From JAGQOZ01 sp041399205 (lineage in GTDB: Bacteria > Planctomycetota > Planctomycetia > Pirellulales > Pirellulaceae), in NCBI GenBank assembly GCA_041399205.1, contig JAWKTK010000007.1, positions 186,001 through 250,000 on the forward strand: a DNA stretch of 64,000 bases, in the 5' to 3' direction. Positions within the stretch are counted from its first letter, which is position 1. Every line of letters starts with the position of its first letter. Positions 19,170 through 26,647 of the stretch are shown here, one piece after another. A program made the translations under genes and the position numbers. Under the pieces are notes generated by a model. The model saw only the letters and a program-made list of their open reading frames with translations. It was not told the DNA's origin and searched no databases.

Positions 19170-19940
19170 ATGCGAATCTTCCCGCTAGCCATCATCGGAT
19201 TGTCACTGGGATTGATGGGGTGTTCTTCGCAATCGGCCGATTCGCTTCCGGAGCAAGCCACTGAACCTGCAGTCGAGGTTCAGATATCCAAAGAAGTTGC
19301 CGGCCAAGTCAGCAGAGCACTAGCGCATTGCCAAGCCCTGGTGAAGAAGCTGGAAGAAGGCAGTGCCGAATTCGAAAAGCATCCCGATGATCAGACCGCG
19401 TGGAAGGAAATCCAAAAGTTGACCACGGAAGTTTCTCGTCAGACAAGCGAAGCCCTGGACCAACTGGAAGGCTTACCTGCTCCGGCGGCAACTGCGGTGA
19501 ATTCGCTTAAAGCGGCCATCGAAACCGTGACTGCTCAAATTGGCGAAGAGATTCCAGTGTTCGCACCGGTCAATGAACACCTCGCTTCGATAGCAAAGCA
19601 GCTTGCCATTCAGGTTCCCGCCGAGTCACCTTGGCCGGAAAAACTGGAAGCCTTGGCCGAACCGCTGAACGGCGTGAAAAGTGCCATTGCCGTTCGCGAC
19701 GCCTGGCACGCAGACGCGCGGTCCTTCACCGACATGCAAGGGCAACGGTATACCGCAAAGTTAGTCGCTGTTTCGGGGCCGACCGGAAACCGCTCGATTA
19801 CTCTAGAACGAGAAAACGGGTCGCTGTTTGCAGTAAGTGCCGGTCGCCTGTCCAATGGCGACCAAGCGTACATTGAAGAATGGGCAGAAACCCACGCGGA
19901 AGACGCAGGTCAAGGTTCGGGACGCGGCTCCGCGGAATAG
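19170..19940 (+). CDS. Lipoprotein with C-terminal SHD1-like domain
   Basis: A 256-residue protein from the ATG at 19170 (AAGGAG upstream); the frame opens earlier at 19149. The N-terminus MRIFPLAIIGLSLGLMGCSS is a lipoprotein signal peptide with lipobox L-M-G-C, predicting envelope anchoring. The middle (about 25-175) is helical and Glu/Ala/Lys-rich, possibly coiled coil. The last 70 residues (RSFTDMQGQRYTAKLVAV ... GRLSNGDQAYIEEW) match the SHD1 (Sla1 homology 1) pattern common in planctomycete secreted proteins. The gene converges with pfkA, whose stop lies 28 bp away. Specific function unknown. Confidence 0.75.
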   Translation: MRIFPLAIIGLSLGLMGCSSQSADSLPEQATEPAVEVQISKEVAGQVSRALAHCQALVKKLEEGSAEFEKHPDDQTAWKEIQKLTTEVSRQTSEALDQLEGLPAPAATAVNSLKAAIETVTAQIGEEIPVFAPVNEHLASIAKQLAIQVPAESPWPEKLEALAEPLNGVKSAIAVRDAWHADARSFTDMQGQRYTAKLVAVSGPTGNRSITLERENGSLFAVSAGRLSNGDQAYIEEWAETHAEDAGQGSGRGSAE

Positions 19941-19967
19941 CTCCATTATTTTCAAGACGGTGTTTTT

Positions 19968-21386
19968 TCAGATCGAACAATCATCGTCCGGTTCCAAATA
20001 TCGAACTCGTTTGTCCATGTCGACATTGATCGAATGGTAAGGGCGGAAGAGATTTCCCGCGTCGAATCGAGTATTGCGAATATATTCGACGTCTTCATAC
20101 CCAATCGCGTTCGTGAAAATAGGCTTCAAGTATTCCGCACCAACTGGCGAAATATCCATCCGCTCTGGATCATAAAAGGAAGGATGAAGTGATCGAGCGT
20201 GAATGACGCCCCAGCTGTCTCGAAACATGTTTGCGTGTACGCTGGGGACCGAAAATCCTTCGTCCTTCTTCCATTTCAGCGTGGCCACGGAATTGGTTTC
20301 ACCATCCTTTAACATCTCGACCGCCTTGCCTCCCAACTGAGAAGCGTAAAATCGATCAAATGACAGCGGTCGCCCGCCTCGCTGTGTATGCCCCACTTTT
20401 CGAGTAAAAATAGCAGCCTCGGCGGAATCGTTTCGGCTGTTTGCCTGAAAGAATTCGTCACCAATGGCTTTAATCAGAATCTGTCGGAGTCGTTCGGCGG
20501 CGCCGCTAAGTAACAGATTGCCAGCCGGATCCGTAGACGTTTTAGAAGCGCCCAGGACTTGACCTTCTTGATCCACAATCCCTTCGCCACACACAATCAC
20601 GACATTGCGTTGCAGGTCGTAAATCGCCTTCACTCGCTCTACAAGTCTCTCTACATTAATCGGTACTTCCGGCACCAAGATGATATCAGGCTGACCATAT
20701 GCGCTTCCCAATGCCAAGTAACCGGAATGTCGTCCCATCACTTCCACAATCGCAATTCGCCTGTGACTTTCCGCAGTGGTGCGAACTCGAAAAATACCAC
20801 CTACCGACACAAATACCGCAGTTGCATACCCCGGAGTGACGTAATTCACAATATCGGAAAGCGAAAACTGCGAAGGGCCGTTCATCAACGCCGACGGATT
20901 GCACCGATACCGGTAGCCATCAGGCCGACTGGCATCTACATCGCGAACCCATTTGTCTGCTTCGTGGGAATGGTTCAACCCCAAATCATTGTCGATCGTC
21001 TTTGGCGCCAGCACCGTGGGAATGTGTTCCGCAATGGCTTGCATTCCGTTTAAGGTGCCATCACCACCAATACAGATGAGTCCGTCCACGCCCAATCGGC
21101 CAAGTCGGTTGGCCACCATCGATATTTCTGCGCGACTTGCTGCGTCAACATATTTCCGAGACGAACCGATGATCGTGCCACCCCGGTTCGGATTCAACTC
21201 GGGAATCGTGGCGAACAACGGATTCAATCGAACGTGCGGAACGGTCGGCGCAAACAAGCTGTCAAAACCGCGAAGTAACCCAATGACTTCAATGCAACTT
21301 TGATTGGCCCGAGTAACCACGCCGTGCAGCGTGGCATTCAACGCCGGCGTATCGCCACCAGCCGTAAGGACTGCAATCTTCTTCAT
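19968..21386 (-). CDS. pfkA: 6-phosphofructokinase (PFK family, atypical subgroup)
   Basis: A 472-residue protein, longer than the 320-residue bacterial ATP-PFK. The ATG at 21386 is preceded by GGAG; a TTG directly before it is not needed. Family motifs in order: VLTAGGDTPALNA, GGTIIGSSR, ICIGGDGTLNG, PKTIDND, VEVMGRHSGYLAL, and GHTQRGGRPLSFDR near the C-terminus. Gly in GGDGT is the ATP-type residue (PPi enzymes usually have Asp), while Lys in PKTIDND occurs in PPi enzymes and in plant/trypanosomatid ATP-PFKs, so ATP is the likelier donor but this is not settled. About 35 extra residues separate PKTIDND from the next family motif (GYATAV). The enzyme makes fructose-1,6-bisphosphate in glycolysis. 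Confidence 0.9.
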   Translation of the reverse strand: MKKIAVLTAGGDTPALNATLHGVVTRANQSCIEVIGLLRGFDSLFAPTVPHVRLNPLFATIPELNPNRGGTIIGSSRKYVDAASRAEISMVANRLGRLGVDGLICIGGDGTLNGMQAIAEHIPTVLAPKTIDNDLGLNHSHEADKWVRDVDASRPDGYRYRCNPSALMNGPSQFSLSDIVNYVTPGYATAVFVSVGGIFRVRTTAESHRRIAIVEVMGRHSGYLALGSAYGQPDIILVPEVPINVERLVERVKAIYDLQRNVVIVCGEGIVDQEGQVLGASKTSTDPAGNLLLSGAAERLRQILIKAIGDEFFQANSRNDSAEAAIFTRKVGHTQRGGRPLSFDRFYASQLGGKAVEMLKDGETNSVATLKWKKDEGFSVPSVHANMFRDSWGVIHARSLHPSFYDPERMDISPVGAEYLKPIFTNAIGYEDVEYIRNTRFDAGNLFRPYHSINVDMDKRVRYLEPDDDCSI

Positions 21387-21470
21387 CAATCTGCTCCGTC
21401 CGAATTAAGAAACTGACGCCTCTATTAGATTGTTCGCCGAATTCGCGGCAGCCGAGTTGTAATTTCAACC

Positions 21471-21659
21471 CTATGCCGATGCGTCGCGATTCTGCTGACG
21501 ACGACGCTGCTCACTTTCCTTGCGAATCTGCTTTACTTCCTGCGCCAACCGCCAATCCGATGTAACAGTGAAGATTCCTCGGATAAAAAGGTAGATCAAC
21601 CCTACCAATGCTAATAAGGGAAGCAAAGCCAGAATTGCCACAAAGAATAGCTGTTTCAT
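21471..21659 (-). CDS. Small single-pass membrane protein
   Basis: 62 residues: an N-terminal hydrophobic helix (MKQLFFVAILALLPLLALVG and on to about residue 30), then a basic and acidic C-terminal tail rich in Gln, Arg and Glu. The start at 21659 has only a weak GAAGAA upstream. It lies 85 bp upstream of pfkA on the same strand and might be cotranscribed. No family recognised; composition and the clean TM/tail pattern argue for a real gene. Confidence 0.5.
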   Translation of the reverse strand: MKQLFFVAILALLPLLALVGLIYLFIRGIFTVTSDWRLAQEVKQIRKESEQRRRQQNRDASA

Positions 21660-21851
21660 GTTCTTCGGCCGGTAATTTGTAGGATGTTTCCCAAAAGTAT
21701 TGCTTTTCTTATCAGTATTCGAGCTGGAATTCTAGAGCGATTCCAGCGTGTCGCGAGTGATTCTCACACCCGTTGATGGAATTTGTATAAACTCGATCGA
21801 GTTCGTCCACGATTATCCGTTTCGTTCGTCATTTCGCAACAAAAGGTTACG

Positions 21852-24599
21852 ATGCCGTACAACACTCACAATCGGATTGGCACTTTGGTGTTGCTACTCT
21901 TGGCGTGCCTGACGCCGGCGCATGCTCAGGACATAATCAGCCACGAAGCATGGCTAGGCGAACCCTTTGGCGTGGGCCGCATTACTTTTCGGATCTCTGC
22001 CGCCGATCGTCAAAATTTTATGATTCGCAACGGATATCGCCTGGAAGAATCCAATCAGCGAATTCTGTACCCCTGCTTCGGAAATCAGCGAGTCTTAGGT
22101 GTGCTGCGAGAAGTACTGGGAGTGCCCAACGCCAACGCGGCTCAAAACACCACCGCCTATTTTCTTTTCCAAGGCTCTGATCCTCTCGATGTTACCGTCG
22201 GTGGCGATCAGGTCCAAACGGTTCGTCTTCAACCGTCCAGCCGGCCAGGCCCCCACCGACGTCTGCTGCGAGCATGGTGGCGGCAGTATGCGGCCGTTGC
22301 CAGAAACGAACAGCGAGAAAGCATTTATCCACCGCTACTGGATAGCTACTTGGTAATGATGTTGTCCAATCGTTTTGGGTTTCCCTACGAACTTCCCGCA
22401 AACGTTGCCGAAAACCGGCCGGCCGAACACGAAGCCGTTCAGCTAATCATGAATGCCCAGCAACTGCGGACCGACATGGTGGCCAAACTGATGCGATTTG
22501 GCGAACCAGGCGAACCTCAAGTTTATCCCGTTCCAGACGAAATACCTTGGGTCCAGCGAAACCTCCCGTTGCAGCCCGAAGTCCCGTTGGAACCTTTGGC
22601 ACACTCCGTTCCCGACGACTGCTTTTACGTTCGCTTTGGCAGCTTTTCCAACTACTTATGGCTCAAAGGCCTGTTGGAAGAAAACGGTGGCGATTTGGGT
22701 CGCATGGTCACTCAGCAAGGTCACAATTACATGCTGAGCGAAAAAATGCAGACACAGTTGGGCCTGAAAGAAAACGCGCTGGCCAAAATTTTGGGCAACC
22801 AAGTCATTGCTGACGTGGCCATGATTGGACATGACACTTACATGTTAGAAGGTGCGTCACTGGGCATGGTCTTTTTGGAAAACGCGCCTGTCTTGAAAGG
22901 AGACTTGCAAAGACAGCGACAGGAAGCGGTTGCTCGCTTACAAAACCAAGGCGCCACAATGGAGACGGTCACTATTGCCGGACAGGAAGTCTCGTTCGCA
23001 TCCACACCGGACAATCAATTGCGATCGTTTTTTGCCACAAAAGACAAAGTCCATCTTGTCACTACTTCTCGGCATTTGGTCGAACGCTTCTTGCTGGCAC
23101 CGGACCAACATCAAACGTTGGCCGATTCGCCCGAATTCCAGATGACTCGCGCTGAAGTCCCCTTAGACCGCGACGACACGATCTTCCTGTATCTTTCGCC
23201 GGCCTTCTTTCGCAATCTTGTCAGTCCGCATTATCAGATTGAATTGCGGCGCAGGTTGCGAGCTATCACCGAGCTCGAAATCCTACAGATGGCTCGCACT
23301 TGTGCGACCCACGAAGGCGTGTCGGCCGATTCGCCACAAGACCTGATTCGATTCGGCTTCTTGCCGGCGGGGTTTGGCAAACGCATCGATCGAACTTCGC
23401 CCAACTGGGACACGAAGTGCGATTCACTACGAGGTGCTCGTGGTACATTCACACCCATTGCCGACGTTCCGGTGACGTTTGCCAGCATGGAAGAGATTTC
23501 GCAATACCGGCGTCTGGAGCAATTCCATCGCGAAAAATGGACGCAAATGGATCCGCTGGTCGCGGCCATCAAACGCACCGCACTGGACGACAACAAAGAA
23601 CGACTGGTGATCGACGCTCGGATGCTGCCCTTTGACCGCTCCAAGTATGACAACATTGTGTCCGTCATGGGACCGCCCGTGAGCATGCAAGTTCAGCACG
23701 CGCCGGACGACATCATCACCGCTCAGCTTTCCGTTCAAGGTGGCCGATTGATGCCGCAAATGGGGCCACACATCATGTTTTTGGGCATGAAAGACCAGCA
23801 TGTACCGGTCGACTTTGCCACCGGACAATTTTTGCGAACCCTGCAAATTCTGCGTACGGCACCGGCCTATTTTGGCGCTTGGCCCAAATTGGGATTACTG
23901 GACGCCATTGCCTTGGGGCCTCGCAGCGAACCAGATGCCTTCGGGTTTTCGCAACATTTGCTGGGACTTTGGCGGTGGTCTTCGCCCGATCAGTTTTCCG
24001 TGCTGTCGTTTGATCGGCGAGTGATCGAAGAGACGATTCCGCATTTGCAAGTGGTCGATTCGGAATACATGGCCCAAGCTCGAATTCACGTCGGCGATGT
24101 TTCGCAAAGCAAGATCCGAGATTGGTTTACGTCGCTGACCGATACGCGCGCATTCGAAACGTCCGTCGCTAACACTCGCTATTTCCACCACTTGTCGCAG
24201 CAATTGGGTGTCGACCTGCTGGACGCCAAGACGCAGGCAGAACAGCTATTGGACACAACCATGGAATGCGCTTTGGGTGGCCAATATGTGTTGCGTGAAC
24301 GAGAAGACAACGGCGCAAAAACGTGGATCTCGACCGCATGGGACCAACCAAATAGCGACAACCCCGACAACCAGTTTCCGATTCTCAAGTGGTTTCGCGG
24401 CACCGATGCACATTTGTTGGTCACCAAGAAACGCTTGACTTTTCACGCGACCTTGGACATGCAACGAGACGCCAAGTCCGAGGAATCTCCGTTGCCAAAC
24501 TTCAATCTACTGAAAGGAAATCCGTTCAATCTGTTTCGAAAGGACGTCGTAGAGAAAGAGGAAGAATTGCCACCGCCCATTCCGCAGCCGCAGCCCTAA
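21852..24599 (+). CDS. Large secreted protein of unknown function
   Basis: 915 residues from the ATG at 21852 (AAAGG five bases upstream); the frame is open from 21783. The N-terminus TLVLLLLACLTPAHAQD is a standard signal peptide with an A-H-A cleavage site. The mature protein has many Trp, Arg and Gln residues, and a segment (VPDDCFYVRFGSFSNYLWL onward) resembling DUF3352-like planctomycete proteins, in which a substrate-like cysteine-poor domain repeats. The C-terminus ends in Pro/Gln repeats (PPPIPQPQP). The gene converges with the peroxiredoxin gene and no operon partner is visible. I do not recognise a catalytic motif. Confidence 0.75.
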   Translation: MPYNTHNRIGTLVLLLLACLTPAHAQDIISHEAWLGEPFGVGRITFRISAADRQNFMIRNGYRLEESNQRILYPCFGNQRVLGVLREVLGVPNANAAQNTTAYFLFQGSDPLDVTVGGDQVQTVRLQPSSRPGPHRRLLRAWWRQYAAVARNEQRESIYPPLLDSYLVMMLSNRFGFPYELPANVAENRPAEHEAVQLIMNAQQLRTDMVAKLMRFGEPGEPQVYPVPDEIPWVQRNLPLQPEVPLEPLAHSVPDDCFYVRFGSFSNYLWLKGLLEENGGDLGRMVTQQGHNYMLSEKMQTQLGLKENALAKILGNQVIADVAMIGHDTYMLEGASLGMVFLENAPVLKGDLQRQRQEAVARLQNQGATMETVTIAGQEVSFASTPDNQLRSFFATKDKVHLVTTSRHLVERFLLAPDQHQTLADSPEFQMTRAEVPLDRDDTIFLYLSPAFFRNLVSPHYQIELRRRLRAITELEILQMARTCATHEGVSADSPQDLIRFGFLPAGFGKRIDRTSPNWDTKCDSLRGARGTFTPIADVPVTFASMEEISQYRRLEQFHREKWTQMDPLVAAIKRTALDDNKERLVIDARMLPFDRSKYDNIVSVMGPPVSMQVQHAPDDIITAQLSVQGGRLMPQMGPHIMFLGMKDQHVPVDFATGQFLRTLQILRTAPAYFGAWPKLGLLDAIALGPRSEPDAFGFSQHLLGLWRWSSPDQFSVLSFDRRVIEETIPHLQVVDSEYMAQARIHVGDVSQSKIRDWFTSLTDTRAFETSVANTRYFHHLSQQLGVDLLDAKTQAEQLLDTTMECALGGQYVLREREDNGAKTWISTAWDQPNSDNPDNQFPILKWFRGTDAHLLVTKKRLTFHATLDMQRDAKSEESPLPNFNLLKGNPFNLFRKDVVEKEEELPPPIPQPQP

Positions 24600-24666
24600 C
24601 GAATTGGCCAACTTGTGCGAACGAAATGATGACATTGTTCGGCAAATCACGTGTGCGCACGCGCAG

Positions 24667-24701
24667 AAAAAATGGCGGCGAATCGAGCTGATTCGCCGCC
24701 A
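24667..24701 (-). terminator. Factor-independent terminator of the peroxiredoxin gene
   Basis: Bases 24673-24684 (TGGCGGCGAATC) pair perfectly with 24690-24701 over a 5-nt loop. On the minus strand the stem is followed by six T (24667-24672 read in reverse), the classic layout. It lies 57 bp past the minus-strand peroxiredoxin stop codon. Confidence 0.85.
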
Positions 24702-24757
24702 CATGATCGTTCGCCTTCGCAAGTCGGACGAGAGTCTCTGTCCGCCTGCAAACCCAA

Positions 24758-25351
24758 TTAGCCGTTGTATTCTGCTTGAAAAAATTCTTTGCTGGCATCG
24801 GGCGTCGGTTTGATGGTTCGCGAACCCTGCTTCCAGTTGGCCGGGCAAACCTCACCATTCGCTTCAAAATATTGCAGCGCGTCGACAACTCGTAACGCTT
24901 CGTCGATGTTTCGGCCCAAAGGCAAATCATTAACCACTTGGTGCCGAACCACACCTTCCTTGTCAATCAAAAACAGGCCTCGCAACGCTATGCCACCCGG
25001 CAACAAAACGTCATACGCTTCAGAAATCTTGCGATTCAAGTCAGAAACCAGCGGATAGGTCACTTCGCCAATCCCGCCTTGACTGCGAGCCGTATTGCGC
25101 CAAGCCAAGTGACTGAAGTGGCTATCTACCGAAACGCCCAGTACTTCCACATTTCGGTCTTGAAATTCCTTAATGCGATCCGAAAACGAAATGATTTCCG
25201 TCGGGCAAACAAAGGTGAAGTCCAACGGATAAAAGAACATCACCACGTACTTTCCTTTGTAATCGGAAAGTTTCACCTGTTTGAACGAACCGTCAGGCAT
25301 AACGGCTTGAGCTTCAAATTCAGGGGCTTGCTTTTGGACCAATACAGCCAT
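24758..25351 (-). CDS. Typical 2-Cys peroxiredoxin (AhpC/Prx1 family)
   Basis: 197 residues with an AAGGAG ribosome binding site just upstream of the ATG. The peroxidatic cysteine lies in DFTFVCPTEI and the resolving cysteine in GEVCPANW near the C-terminus, so this is a typical 2-Cys enzyme. The Prx core is complete (FYPLDFTFVCP, GVSVDSHFSHLAW, YPLVSD, RGLFLIDKEGVVRH). It reduces peroxides with thioredoxin or a similar donor in the cytoplasm. The C-terminal extension after VCPANW contains FFQAEYNG, which resembles the redox-sensitive YF-type tail. A clear terminator follows. It is transcribed convergently with the large secreted-protein gene. Confidence 0.95.
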   Translation of the reverse strand: MAVLVQKQAPEFEAQAVMPDGSFKQVKLSDYKGKYVVMFFYPLDFTFVCPTEIISFSDRIKEFQDRNVEVLGVSVDSHFSHLAWRNTARSQGGIGEVTYPLVSDLNRKISEAYDVLLPGGIALRGLFLIDKEGVVRHQVVNDLPLGRNIDEALRVVDALQYFEANGEVCPANWKQGSRTIKPTPDASKEFFQAEYNG

Positions 25352-25706
25352 TTCTTGTCTCCTTGCGGCAGAAGAATAAAGTCAGATTTCCCCACATTCT
25401 ATTACGATGATGCTGGTCGGCAAGCGGTCAGACTCGGAACGTCCCTCCGGTTAACCGTTGCCCAGCGTATTTTCGCGTCACCCAGACCGTGACCGCGCGA
25501 ACTCGCTGTGCATTGCCCTGCCCAAATTTGGCGTATGCAGCAATTCAAGCTACAATTTTCAAGTCAGATTTCGCCGCGAATGGCCTTCGTCGCGGCATGG
25601 AAATTTTTGGCAAGCAACACCAACGCAAACTTGCCAGCACGGTTTGAATTCGAACCAGTCAATCGCGAAGTGACATTCTTCTCTGTCTTGGACAAGCGAT
25701 AACGTC
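25352..25706. other. Divergent intergenic region
   Basis: 355 bp between the divergent peroxiredoxin gene and the small conserved gene at 25707. A plus-strand frame to 25702 exists but has no start signal or recognisable domain. Both promoters should be here; I could not define them or any obvious regulator site. Confidence 0.4.
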
Positions 25707-26111
25707 ATGATTCCATTCCACGTCAGCTATGTTTTTGGTGTCGTGTTCAAACGAGCGGGTGTGGTGCTTGCCAATGACGACGGCATTCAATTGGTATTCC
25801 ACGAAGGTGCCACATCGGAAGAACCACTGGAGGACAACACCAAGTCCGTTGTGATTTCGTGGGAAAATCTAGCCGCCGTGACGCCCAAACAGAGCGTGTT
25901 TGGAGATTCGCTGACTATTCAGGTTCGCAATGCCGGCACCATCAAAGCATTCCCCGGCGCCAAACAAGATTCCGTCACGCTATCGATTGACAAGTCATTG
26001 CGTAACGACGTTGATCGATTCGTCCAGAAAGTACAAGCGTATCAAAACGGCACGCACCAGGATGTCGACGATATGATTGACGACATCCGCGATTTTCTCA
26101 CTGGGCTGTAA
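25707..26111 (+). CDS. Small conserved protein, possibly PH-like fold
   Basis: 134 residues, no signal peptide or TM segment. The order of short beta-type segments (GVVLANDDGIQLVFHEG, VVISWENLAAVTP, FGDSLTIQVRN, DSVTLSID) followed by a helix (RNDVDRFVQKVQAYQ) is reminiscent of a bacterial PH/GRAM-like domain. The last 20 residues are acidic. No function is inferred. The ribosome binding site is weak. Confidence 0.6.
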   Translation: MIPFHVSYVFGVVFKRAGVVLANDDGIQLVFHEGATSEEPLEDNTKSVVISWENLAAVTPKQSVFGDSLTIQVRNAGTIKAFPGAKQDSVTLSIDKSLRNDVDRFVQKVQAYQNGTHQDVDDMIDDIRDFLTGL

Positions 26112-26190
26112 ACCATTCGAACACTTGTCAATGTTCGCATGGCCAGCGTTTCGCGTTCGTCTACTCTTCGCCCGACCAGAATCGATCAGT

Positions 26191-26444
26191 CTAACGCGTG
26201 AACGTCGCCACGTCAAAATACCAATTTCCCAGATCATGATCTTAACGCCGTTGCGATCCATGAACTCCACAAACCGCATGTCCGTGGCGTCATAGCCGCC
26301 CGCAGCGGCGTCATCGTATTCTGAAAAATTGGTCCCCGCGGCCTTTCACTGCCATTACGCCATACGGCACGCGGTAATGGCGAATGCGACACCCACTACT
26401 ACCAACACCACGTAAAACGGATTTGCTCGTTTCTTGCGACCCAT
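26191..26444 (-). pseudogene. Small membrane protein gene broken by three frameshifts
   Basis: Reading minus-strand from the ATG at 26444, frame 1 gives MGRKKRANPFYVVLVVVGVA then FAITAC and a premature stop. A shift continues as YGVMAVKGRGDQF. Removing one T from the TTTTT run near 26325 restores SEYDDAAAGGYDATDMRF and then FMDRNGVKIMIWEIGILT. A further single-base correction near 26207 gives LATFTR and a stop at 26191. The reconstructed product (about 84 residues) has two hydrophobic segments and matches a small planctomycete membrane-protein type I recognise without a name. Three indels in 250 bp, one in a homopolymer, point to sequence error or a young pseudogene. Confidence 0.6.
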
Positions 26445-26647
26445 GAATTTCCTCGGAATCATTGCGAATTACCTCGTATTCATATTCTGTCGTATTCACG
26501 ACCATAACGGTAGGGCCGTTGGGGAACTCAGCGAGTGGCGAAGGTGGCAAATCCGACTATGATACGGAATTCGTCTTGGTCGATTTTCTCGAATAAACAG
26601 CGTACGATTCGATACTGCGTTCGCTCCCCAGGAAGGACATTGCCTTC

